Below are positions 45,813-53,016 of a stretch of 64,000 bases of DNA, piece after piece. The DNA lies in assembly GCF_028550395.1 (NCBI RefSeq), contig NZ_JAQQKW010000002.1:62001-126000 (forward strand), in the 5' to 3' direction. The notes beneath the pieces were generated by a model. That model saw nothing but the letters and a program-made list of their open reading frames with translations, ran no database searches and was not told the origin of the DNA. A program made the position numbers and the translations under genes. The stretch is from Asticcacaulis currens (GTDB taxonomy: Bacteria > Pseudomonadota > Alphaproteobacteria > Caulobacterales > Caulobacteraceae). Position 1 is the stretch's first letter. Each line of letters begins with the position of its first letter.

Positions 45813-46826
45813 ATGAGAGTATTTATAACCGGGACGGCAGGCTTTATCGGCTTTCATCTTGCTCGCCGGCTGCTTGCTGAGGGGCATATTGTCCATGGCT
45901 TTGACGGCTTGACCGACTACTATGATCTCGCGCTCAAAAATGCCCGTCTAGACCTTCTGAAGGCGGAGGCAAACTACACTCACACCCAGGCCATGCTAGA
46001 GGAAATGGAGGCTTTGTTGACGGCTGCGGAGGCCTGTCAGCCCGATGTCATCATTCATCTGGCAGGACAGGCGGGCGTCCGTTACTCGCTCGAACACCCT
46101 CGGGTATATGTCAACGCCAACATTCTGGGCTCCTTTAATGTGCTCGAGGTCGCAAGGGTTCTTCGACCTAAGCACCTTTTGTTGGCTTCGACGTCCTCCG
46201 TTTATGGCGCGAACGAAAAGGTGCCCTTCGAAGAGCACGACAAGACGGACGAGCCTATGACCCTTTATGCCGCTACGAAAAAGTCGATGGAGGTTATGGC
46301 ACATTCCTATGCGCACCTGTGGCAAATCCCCACGACTGCATTTCGCTTTTTCACCGTCTACGGCCCCTTTGGCAGGCCAGATATGGCACTTTTCAAGTTT
46401 GTGAACGCAGCAGAGCAAGGAGAGGCCATTGATGTCTACGGAATGGGCGCCCAACAGCGTGATTTCACCTACATTGACGACCTCGTCGAAGCAATTGTGC
46501 GATTGATACCCATCGCACCGTCAGAAGAAAACCGGGTTCCTGAAGACATTGCAAATGACACGCTTTCACGCCTTGGGCCGTTCCGAATTGTAAACCTTGG
46601 TGGCGGCCAGCCTGTTAACTTGCTGCCATTCATCGAAACCATCGAAGAAGTCCTGGAAAAACCACTCAAGCGGAATATGTTGCCAATGCAAAAGGGCGAT
46701 GTCCCGCGTACCTATGCAAGTCCTGAACTGCTTCAGGCTTTAACAGGTTTCGTTCCAAAAATCGGGGTTAAGCAGGGGGTGACGGCCTTTATTAAATGGT
46801 TCCGCTCTTACAAGGCAGCAACCTGA
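45813..46826 (+). CDS. NAD-dependent epimerase (UDP-glucuronate 4-epimerase-like)
   Basis: A 337-residue extended short-chain dehydrogenase acting on nucleotide sugars. The NAD motif is [33 protein letters not shown] is typical of UDP-glucuronate 4-epimerases, the catalytic Ser region is [16 protein letters not shown], and [13 protein letters not shown] holds the YxxxK pair. [20 protein letters not shown] follows. The ATG at 45813 is preferred over the GTG at 45798. It stands alone without other polysaccharide genes in the window. Confidence 0.9.
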   Translation: MRVFITGTAGFIGFHLARRLLAEGHIVHGFDGLTDYYDLALKNARLDLLKAEANYTHTQAMLEEMEALLTAAEACQPDVIIHLAGQAGVRYSLEHPRVYVNANILGSFNVLEVARVLRPKHLLLASTSSVYGANEKVPFEEHDKTDEPMTLYAATKKSMEVMAHSYAHLWQIPTTAFRFFTVYGPFGRPDMALFKFVNAAEQGEAIDVYGMGAQQRDFTYIDDLVEAIVRLIPIAPSEENRVPEDIANDTLSRLGPFRIVNLGGGQPVNLLPFIETIEEVLEKPLKRNMLPMQKGDVPRTYASPELLQALTGFVPKIGVKQGVTAFIKWFRSYKAAT

Positions 46827-47480
46827 TCATGGTTACCTTATGCGCAACTTCAACTCGGGCGACCGCCTTTATAATCTCCCTTACTATCGAAGCTTCAAAT
46901 ACTGGTGTTTGAGACAAATGCCAACGTCCGCCCACCGCCCCTGATCAGCACATGTTGCACATTTGGCGGTCACCTCACTCTATGAGTTTTTCTTACCACT
47001 ATTAGCCCTCGGGTTGAAAAGGGATTGCAATAGCCCTCGGTGAGGGCGCGCTGGAAGCCAGCTTCTGGTATCGCCTACGAAGCGATACGATCTCCCCCCT
47101 GTCCCGCTTGTTTGGAGCCCGTCAGCCCCTGTCGGCTATCCACTCCTGAAACTTTCCCGATGCTTTGGGAAAAAGCCAGTTACCCTGGAGGCTGGAAGCA
47201 CATTTCCGCCACAGTATGCTTTATATAGCAAAAGTGTGACACTTTCGCATCGGTTGTGATAAGTCCTTATACGGACGGGATTATAATCAGAATATATTCG
47301 ATCACATGGACAAATTTCTTCGGATAAGCAACAACATCACCCAGATACCGCCGAATTATTGAAACGCAACCCTTGATTTTAATCAATGCCTACCACACAC
47401 TTCCTGCGTTGAGCCCCGCCTTCAAGCCCGTCACATGTTGAGACAACGGATCATACCGCGTGGGACACCGGGAGGGTAGG
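46827..47480. other. 654-bp gap upstream of the lasso peptide cluster
   Basis: No gene recognised. It contains small hairpins: GCCCTCGGTGAGGGC at 47033-47047 and GTATCGC/GCGATAC at 47068-47088, and a more AT-rich stretch at 47220-47400. It may be a scar of the insertion of the cluster; the promoter of the GntR gene must lie in its right part. Confidence 0.4.
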
Positions 47481-48110
47481 ATGATCGCTGTAAGACGGGA
47501 GTCCGAGCAGGTTTATCTCCTGATCAAGCGCGAACTTCTGTCGGGACAGTTTCGCCCGGGCGACCGTGTGGACAGTGCCAGCCTGCGACCGATCGTAGGA
47601 ACCAGCCACATCCCGGTACGCGAGGCGCTGCAGCGGCTGTGCGGTGAAGGGCTTATCGAGGCCTTCCGGGGCGAAGGTTTCTTCATTCCATATGTGACCG
47701 AGACCAGTTTGGCGGGGCAGTTTGAGTTTCAGCACACGGTGCTTGCCTATTGTGCTCACAAAGGGATGCCGGTGGATCCGGAGGTCTTGCGCCAGATCGA
47801 CTTTGCCGCGCTGCGCGCGCTCCCGAAGGCAGAGGCGACGGCGCGACTGTTCGTCGCCGTGGCGATTGCGTCGCGCAATATAGGCGCCGAACGGGCGGTG
47901 CGGCAGGCCAATGATGGTTTGCACGTGGTGCGCACACTGACGGAGGACCTGATTGCCGACCGTCTGCAGGAGTTTGACCATCTGAGCGAGACCTGGCGGG
48001 CGGGTGACCTTGCGGCGTTCGAAGCGGCGCTGGCGAGGTATTTTGAGAAGCGGCTGGCGCTGGTGCCGCAGTTTGTGCGCCGGCTTGAGCGGCCTGCGGA
48101 CCTCACCTGA
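47481..48110 (+). CDS. GntR family regulator of the lasso peptide cluster
   Basis: A 209-residue transcription factor with an N-terminal GntR winged helix-turn-helix (VYLLIKRELLSGQFRPGDRV, then PIVGTSHIPVREALQRLCGEGLIEAF) and a short helical effector domain of the FCD/FadR general type (residues 80-205). GGAGG lies 5 nt before ATG 47481, so the GTG at 47460 is not the likely start. It precedes the precursor gene on the same strand, with a 150-bp AT-rich region between, and probably regulates it. The ligand is unknown. Confidence 0.85.
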   Translation: MIAVRRESEQVYLLIKRELLSGQFRPGDRVDSASLRPIVGTSHIPVREALQRLCGEGLIEAFRGEGFFIPYVTETSLAGQFEFQHTVLAYCAHKGMPVDPEVLRQIDFAALRALPKAEATARLFVAVAIASRNIGAERAVRQANDGLHVVRTLTEDLIADRLQEFDHLSETWRAGDLAAFEAALARYFEKRLALVPQFVRRLERPADLT

Positions 48111-48168
48111 CAGTGCCACGCAATCTCACGCCACAGCTTCCCTAGCCAAGCCCACGCTATATCTCGAT

Positions 48169-48183
48169 TATATTCCAAATATA
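48169..48183. promoter_or_regulatory. AT-rich palindrome in the precursor promoter region
   Basis: TATATT-CCA-AATATA in the 150-bp gap before the precursor gene. A candidate operator for the adjacent GntR protein or part of the promoter; a CATAAT -10-like hexamer lies at 48224-48229. Confidence 0.35.
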
Positions 48184-48260
48184 TTATTCATATACCTCCT
48201 CACACCCCCTACCGTTGAGTGGCCATAATCCCATGGCAAGCATTCTCAATGGAGGTGACT

Positions 48261-48416
48261 ATGAAAACGACCGAAGACAAGACCGGCGATTTCGCGCCGC
48301 TGGTCGAAGACATCATCGAACTGGGCACGGCCAGTACCGAAACCCAGGGTGTCGGTGGCGATCAGCCCGACGGCATCAACCAGCGTTTCCTGAACGCCGG
48401 CATCACCCAGGACTGA
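48261..48416 (+). CDS. lasso peptide precursor (A), astexin-1-like
   Basis: A 51-residue precursor. Leader of 29 residues: MKTTEDKTGDFAPLVEDI, then IELGTASTETQ, with the LGxAxxxT pattern of proteobacterial lasso leaders and the conserved Thr at position -2. Core of 22 residues starting with Gly: ring segment GVGGDQPD, so the amide should join Gly1 to Asp8, the only acidic residue at positions 7-9. The tail contains Arg13-Phe14 and ends NAGITQD, like astexin-1, which ends INQD. No Cys, so class II. GGAGGTGA sits directly before ATG 48261; the GTG at 48219 gives an unneeded extension. Predicted lasso neutral monoisotopic mass about 2253.08 Da. Confidence 0.92.
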   Translation: MKTTEDKTGDFAPLVEDIIELGTASTETQGVGGDQPDGINQRFLNAGITQD

Positions 48417-48422
48417 AACCCG

Positions 48423-48451
48423 GTGCGCGCGAAGGCTCACTTCGCGCGCAC
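48423..48451 (+). promoter_or_regulatory. hairpin between lasso genes A and B
   Basis: Perfect 12-bp stem GTGCGCGCGAAG / CTTCGCGCGCAC with a GCTCA loop, 6 nt after the precursor stop, followed by GTTTCG. Stem-loops at this place are known in proteobacterial lasso clusters and lower expression of B and C relative to A. It also excludes the GTG at 48423 as the practical start of B. Confidence 0.8.
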
Positions 48452-48473
48452 GTTTCGACGCACCGTGTTTCAC

Positions 48474-49118
48474 ATGCCGGGAACCTCCCCTCTTTTCGTT
48501 TGCCAGTCCAACGATCGGTACGTCTTTCTTGATATCGATCAGGATCGGTACTTCGGGCTTCCCCGCGATCTGGAAGCGCCGTTTGCTCGTTACATGGCCC
48601 AGGCGCCCCTCTCAGACGACGAACACCACACCTTGGTGAGGCTGGGTCTCTCAGGACGAGAGATACGCCAGTCCCTTCGTGCGCCTGATTTAGACGTAAG
48701 GTATAGTCTGTTTGATCTGAGGCTTCCCGAACCTAAACGCGGTGACACGCTTTCCGCCCTGACCCAACAGATGGTCTGGGGGTTTCGGTTACGTCACATC
48801 GGCCTTAAGGCGGTTCTGACGCGTTTAAGCGGGGAGAAAGCCCGGCTGGGACCTGACCCCGCGCAAAGCCTCGGCCGTTGCCTCGCCCTGGCCAGTGCTG
48901 CGAGACACTCCGAACGCTGGATCGCCAGCGAGACCCAGTGCCTGCGGCGTTCGCTGGCACTGATGCACCTCCTGCTGCGGAACGGTCTGACGGCCGAACT
49001 GGTTATAGGCGTGAAGACCAAGCCCTTTGCGGCGCATGCGTGGGTTCAGGCGGAAGGGCACGTACTCAACGACACGGTTGATGAGACGCGGCGCTTTACG
49101 CCGATACTGGTCGTCTAG
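48474..49118 (+). CDS. lasso peptide B protein (RRE fused to transglutaminase-like leader peptidase)
   Basis: A 214-residue fused B protein. Residues 1-80 form a PqqD-like RiPP recognition element that binds the leader (VCQSNDRYVFLDIDQDRYFGL). Residues about 95-214 are the transglutaminase-fold cysteine protease that removes the leader: Cys156 in ETQCLRRSLAL, His188 in FAAHAWVQ and Asp200 in VLNDTVDE. The upstream GTG codons at 48423 and 48465 are alternatives; the first lies within the hairpin. The ATG at 48474 has no strong Shine-Dalgarno sequence, consistent with low expression. Gene C begins one base after its stop. Confidence 0.92.
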   Translation: MPGTSPLFVCQSNDRYVFLDIDQDRYFGLPRDLEAPFARYMAQAPLSDDEHHTLVRLGLSGREIRQSLRAPDLDVRYSLFDLRLPEPKRGDTLSALTQQMVWGFRLRHIGLKAVLTRLSGEKARLGPDPAQSLGRCLALASAARHSERWIASETQCLRRSLALMHLLLRNGLTAELVIGVKTKPFAAHAWVQAEGHVLNDTVDETRRFTPILVV

Positions 49119-49119
49119 G

Positions 49120-50859
49120 ATGCCGTGGGCGTTTTCCGGGATATTTAGATGGCAGAGCGACGCGACTGGAACGCCAACCGGAAACGGTGGTGCTCCCGTC
49201 ATTTTTGCACACCGGAATCTGACCCTCTTTCAGGAAGGCAAACTGCCCGCCCCGGTTTTCATCGGGACCTACGGCTGTGTTTTCGGCTATCTCTTTGATC
49301 GCCAAGCGGCGGACGCTCGGGTCTTGCGTTTCGACCCTGATGAGGTCGAGCGGATAATCAGCTCCAATGGGCAACACCTCCTTACCCGTTACTGGGGCGC
49401 CTACGTAGCGATCTGGCAGGAGCCGACTCGTGAGGCGCTGACTTGCCTGCGGGACCCCAGCGGCATGATCCCCTGCTATCTCATTCGAAGGAGCGATTGT
49501 GTCTTCTTCGCATCGGATGCGGGCGCTTTCCGTAACCTGACCCCTCGGCCCCGCCCGGACTGGGCGGGCTTGCGACGTTTCTTGTATGCCCATGAACTGA
49601 AATCCCGTCAGACGGCGCTGCAAGACGTTGCGGAGGTTTTGCCGGGTGAACGTATTCGCTGCGATGAGACACAATCAAAGGCGGAAATGGCGTGGTCGCC
49701 CTGGGATTTCACGCGCCGGCATACAAATGCGACGCCAGAGGCGCTGGCGGACGCCGTGGCTGCGGAGGTCGACAGGGTCGTCAAGGCCTGGCGCAGCGCG
49801 GTCGCCCGTCCGGTGCTCAGTCTCTCCGGCGGGCTCGACTCCTCGGTCCTCGCGGCATCGCTGGCACGGACTGGCCAGGAGTGGTCGGCGCTGAACATGG
49901 CCTACGCCGACGCCGGGAGCGACGAGCGCGACTATGCCGGCGAGGTCGCCGCTGCCTACGAGGTCCCTCTCTTCCGCGCCACGCACCATTTGTCCGATGT
50001 AAACAGTACCGTAGCCACATCGGGGCACCTGCCGCGTCCACTGGGGCACGCTTTTGGTCAGAGCCAGTCGAAAACGCGTCAGGCATACCTCGACGCTGAA
50101 GGCGCCGATGCCCTGTTTGTCGGTGAAGGTGGCGACAACGTGTTTGCCTATATGCAGTCGGCCACGCCCGTCGTTGACCGTTATCTGATTGAGGGGCCTC
50201 GTGGCGCGTGGCAAACGGTGCTGGACATCTCCGATATGACGCGGACGAGTGTGTGGACGGTCATGCGGTTGGCGGCGGCGCGGTGGCAACGCCACGATCC
50301 CCGCTATGTCTGGACGGGCGACGCGTCACTGCTCAGTCCGGCCACCGAGGCGTCGTTAGCCACTCTCCCCCTATCTCATCCGTGGCTCGAAGCCCCACCG
50401 GGGGCACTGCCGGGCGAAGCGACACATATCTCCATGCTGTTGCGTATACAGGGGACGCTCGACGCCGGCCCGGCCCGGCACCGGCCCACGATTATCGCGC
50501 CGCTGCTCAGCCAGCCTCTGCTCGAGCTATGTCTTGGGATCCCAAGCTGGCGCTGGTGTCAGGGTGGCATCAACCGGTCACTGGTCCGACGCGGGTTTGC
50601 CGGGCGTCTGCCGCAGCGCGTACTGTGGCGGGTCTCAAAGGGCGGAGCGAACGTCTTTTGCATGGACGTCATTGAGCGGGATCGGCCGCTTCTTTGCGCG
50701 CACCTCTGTGACGGTCGGCTGGCCCATGCCGGGCTTTTGGACGTCACGCGGATCGAAGCGGTTTTGACCTCGAAAGCGCCGATCCCATCGCCGCTTCACC
50801 TGCGGATTTCTCAACTCGCCGAGGCGGAAGCGTGGGTACGGCACTGGGAGGCGGATTGA
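49120..50859 (+). CDS. lasso cyclase (C protein, asparagine-synthetase-like)
   Basis: A 579-residue ATP-dependent macrolactam synthetase that adenylates the ring Asp side chain and closes it on the N-terminal Gly. The N-terminal half resembles the glutaminase domain of class B asparagine synthetase but lacks the Cys2 nucleophile. The C-terminal half has the PPi loop SLSGGLDSS (residues 235-242), DERDYAGEVAAAY, EGGDNVFAYMQSA and RVSKGGANVFC. The ATG at 49120 follows the B stop by one base, so translation is coupled; the longer frame starting inside B is rejected. Followed by a terminator between convergent gene sets. Confidence 0.93.
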   Translation: MPWAFSGIFRWQSDATGTPTGNGGAPVIFAHRNLTLFQEGKLPAPVFIGTYGCVFGYLFDRQAADARVLRFDPDEVERIISSNGQHLLTRYWGAYVAIWQEPTREALTCLRDPSGMIPCYLIRRSDCVFFASDAGAFRNLTPRPRPDWAGLRRFLYAHELKSRQTALQDVAEVLPGERIRCDETQSKAEMAWSPWDFTRRHTNATPEALADAVAAEVDRVVKAWRSAVARPVLSLSGGLDSSVLAASLARTGQEWSALNMAYADAGSDERDYAGEVAAAYEVPLFRATHHLSDVNSTVATSGHLPRPLGHAFGQSQSKTRQAYLDAEGADALFVGEGGDNVFAYMQSATPVVDRYLIEGPRGAWQTVLDISDMTRTSVWTVMRLAAARWQRHDPRYVWTGDASLLSPATEASLATLPLSHPWLEAPPGALPGEATHISMLLRIQGTLDAGPARHRPTIIAPLLSQPLLELCLGIPSWRWCQGGINRSLVRRGFAGRLPQRVLWRVSKGGANVFCMDVIERDRPLLCAHLCDGRLAHAGLLDVTRIEAVLTSKAPIPSPLHLRISQLAEAEAWVRHWEAD

Positions 50860-50863
50860 AAAG

Positions 50864-50914
50864 GCGTCCCGGTCTGGCGATGACCGGGACGCAAGGTACT
50901 GGCGCGTTTTTTTT
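50864..50914. terminator. terminator between lasso cyclase and isopeptidase genes
   Basis: An 11-bp perfect stem GCGTCCCGGTC / GACCGGGACGC (50864-50892), then TTTTTTTT at 50907-50914. The T run is itself inside a second inverted repeat, GGCGCGT / ACGCGCC (50901-50929). Convergent genes end on both sides. Confidence 0.65.
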
Positions 50915-50936
50915 AACCGGAGACGCGCCTGAATCG

Positions 50937-53015
50937 TCAGGGCGTTGGCGCTGCGCGCATAGCCTTCCAACGCTGGTACTGCGCAGCCTTTTCCGGTGCG
51001 GGATCGACCTCGTCCTTCAGCCAGAAACGAAACCAGTCGATGTTGCGGTCATAGATGGCCTTACGGTGAGCGGGTTGCCATTTGGCGTGGTGTTCATCGG
51101 GAAAGACATACATTTCAACGGGTTTGCGGGCTGACTTAAGGGCCGAAAACGCCTCCAGCGCGCCTAGATACTCGTCATCGGAGACCTGAAGGAGGATCGG
51201 CAGGTTGAGACGGTCCGTGTTACGTCGCCAGGACATGGGGCGCCAGAACACGTCATTCGGTTCTGCGAGGCTCGGATATCCCATCTCGTTCAGCCATTGC
51301 GCCGTCTCCGGCCCCACGAGCGCCCCGACGGAGGTCGCCTCCTCGCAACAGCCGCTCAGGCTGGCGACCTTGAAGCGTTGAGAGTTCAGCAAGGCGAACT
51401 GGGCGGTGGACGCGCCATTACTGAACCCGGTCAGGCCGATACGAGCCGTGTCGATGACACCCAGGCGGTCGACGGCGTCGATACCGGCTTCGAGACTGCT
51501 GAGGACATGACGGAAGTCCACCCAGTCCACGCGGTTCAGCTGGTTGACCTCGGCTGGCGTTTCAGCGGTCAGGGTGCCGATGTCCGTTGGCCTCTGGACG
51601 CTTAAAACCGCAAACCCCTGCGCTGCCAGAGGAAAGATGGGGTACTCGTCGCCGGTGCCGCCTTTGAGAAAGCCCCGCGACTCGTATCCCACGATGATGA
51701 GCGGCCGCTTTTGGCCCGCCTGATAATTCGGGGGCAGGACGAGATCGCCGTAGGCCTCGGTGCCGTAAGGGGTCCGCCAGGTGAGGCGCTGAACGTTGCC
51801 GAACCCCCAGCTTTGAATGTGCGGGTTCGGGTCATAGACCGGCCGCAAATCGCCGTTTCGCGTGTCGATGCGGACTATACGGCGCGGCTGCGTTGGCCCT
51901 TCTTCTGCGCAGATGAGATCGTCAGCGACGGGCTGACACCCTATGATCAGATGGGAGGTCTTGAGCAGCGACCGTGGGGTCCCCTCGCCTATGGACCAGC
52001 GGTACAGACCGAGAGCGGCCTTGCGCCAGCCTTGACGGCGCCAGAAAACGAGGTCCTTGCCGGAAGGGCTCCACCACAGGGCCACGATACCGCGACAGGG
52101 CGCATCGCAAACCGTTTTGACGCCTGAGCGACGTACGTTCAGGACGGGACTGTCGCCAGGGCGACGGCTAAGACGCGTGGTCCATGCCCACGCGTGACCA
52201 TGCCGCGCCGACAAAATGGCCCCCGCCGGCGGCGCATCCGGATCCGCCGACGATAATGACCGCCCCGGATTTTCAGCGGTCGCAGCCCCGGACTCCCCGT
52301 CGGGAAACACCGATAAACGTCGGCGGCTGAGGGGCTGCGGGGGATCGAAGGGCGAAGGCCGCACCATAGGGAGGAACCGCGCGTCGTAGAGATAGCCGTG
52401 ACGGCTTTCGGCCAGGCGTCTTGCCTCCGTCTCGGGCGTCCCGGATCGAACATCGAGCCACAGGTGCTTTCCGTCAGCCGACCAGTCGAGCGCCTCAAGC
52501 GTTCCCTCCCCTGACCCAACGGTGCGCGCGTCGCTGCCATCGACGCGGACGAGACGGACACCGATACGTCCCTCGTCCTGACGCACATAGGCGATCCATC
52601 GCCCGTCCGGCGACCATTTTGGGGTGATGACCTCGGGATAACCGGTCGGGACCTCTGAGGTGTGCACCCCGGAACCGCGCTGCCGGATAAGCTCACCGCC
52701 CCTATCGACCACCCTTGCGTCCCCCGTCACCAGATCAATGACGCGCAAGGTCAATTCATAGCGGTTTTGCAGCGGATCGGCGCGGCGAAGGTGAACCGCC
52801 ACATAACGGCCATCGGGCGACAGGGCGAGAAAGGGGCTTCGCAGATCATTGCCCCCCAGCGGCCCCATCTCCTCGAGGCTCAGGAGGTCATCGGTTGATA
52901 TCGCCTCACGCGCTGCGGTGACCGGGGCAGCGGCTGGCGTTTTAACGTGGGCCTGCGCCCCGGCGGCCACGAGATATCCCGTGACCGCCAGGCCCACCAC
53001 GAAGGGTGGACGCAT
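50937..53015 (-). CDS. lasso peptide isopeptidase (AtxE type, S9 fold)
   Basis: A 692-residue prolyl-oligopeptidase-fold enzyme that cleaves the isopeptide bond of the cognate threaded lasso peptide. It has a signal peptide ending AAGAQA, a beta-propeller (SPDGRYVAV, WSPDGRWIAYV, WSADGKHLWLD, WSPSGKDLVFW) and a hydrolase domain with Ser532 in GLTGFSNGAS. The likely Asp is in QVSDDEYLG (613/614) and the His in PDEHHAKW (642/643). SGCCEEA after the Ser is unusual among general S9 enzymes. Location beside a lasso cluster and TonB receptor supports the assignment over a dipeptidyl peptidase. It starts one base after the receptor stop (TAACATG). Confidence 0.9.
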   Translation of the reverse strand: MRPPFVVGLAVTGYLVAAGAQAHVKTPAAAPVTAAREAISTDDLLSLEEMGPLGGNDLRSPFLALSPDGRYVAVHLRRADPLQNRYELTLRVIDLVTGDARVVDRGGELIRQRGSGVHTSEVPTGYPEVITPKWSPDGRWIAYVRQDEGRIGVRLVRVDGSDARTVGSGEGTLEALDWSADGKHLWLDVRSGTPETEARRLAESRHGYLYDARFLPMVRPSPFDPPQPLSRRRLSVFPDGESGAATAENPGRSLSSADPDAPPAGAILSARHGHAWAWTTRLSRRPGDSPVLNVRRSGVKTVCDAPCRGIVALWWSPSGKDLVFWRRQGWRKAALGLYRWSIGEGTPRSLLKTSHLIIGCQPVADDLICAEEGPTQPRRIVRIDTRNGDLRPVYDPNPHIQSWGFGNVQRLTWRTPYGTEAYGDLVLPPNYQAGQKRPLIIVGYESRGFLKGGTGDEYPIFPLAAQGFAVLSVQRPTDIGTLTAETPAEVNQLNRVDWVDFRHVLSSLEAGIDAVDRLGVIDTARIGLTGFSNGASTAQFALLNSQRFKVASLSGCCEEATSVGALVGPETAQWLNEMGYPSLAEPNDVFWRPMSWRRNTDRLNLPILLQVSDDEYLGALEAFSALKSARKPVEMYVFPDEHHAKWQPAHRKAIYDRNIDWFRFWLKDEVDPAPEKAAQYQRWKAMRAAPTP

Positions 53016-53016
53016 G

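Noticed and set aside
45315-47480. tRNA or riboswitch in the large gaps around the epimerase gene
   Set aside because: No T-arm (GGTTCGANTCC), no cloverleaf and no known aptamer core could be found on either strand.
48219-48260. Longer lasso precursor from a GTG at 48219
   Set aside because: GGAGGTGA lies directly before the ATG at 48261, and the extra residues do not belong to a lasso leader.
48423-48473. Upstream GTG starts for the lasso B protein
   Set aside because: The GTG at 48423 is the first base of the A-B hairpin, and the added residues are encoded by the stem; kept only as an alternative.
48110-50937. A second lasso precursor as in the astexin-2/3 cluster
   Set aside because: No other short frame with a Leu-Gly...Thr-x-Gly leader end was found near the cluster.
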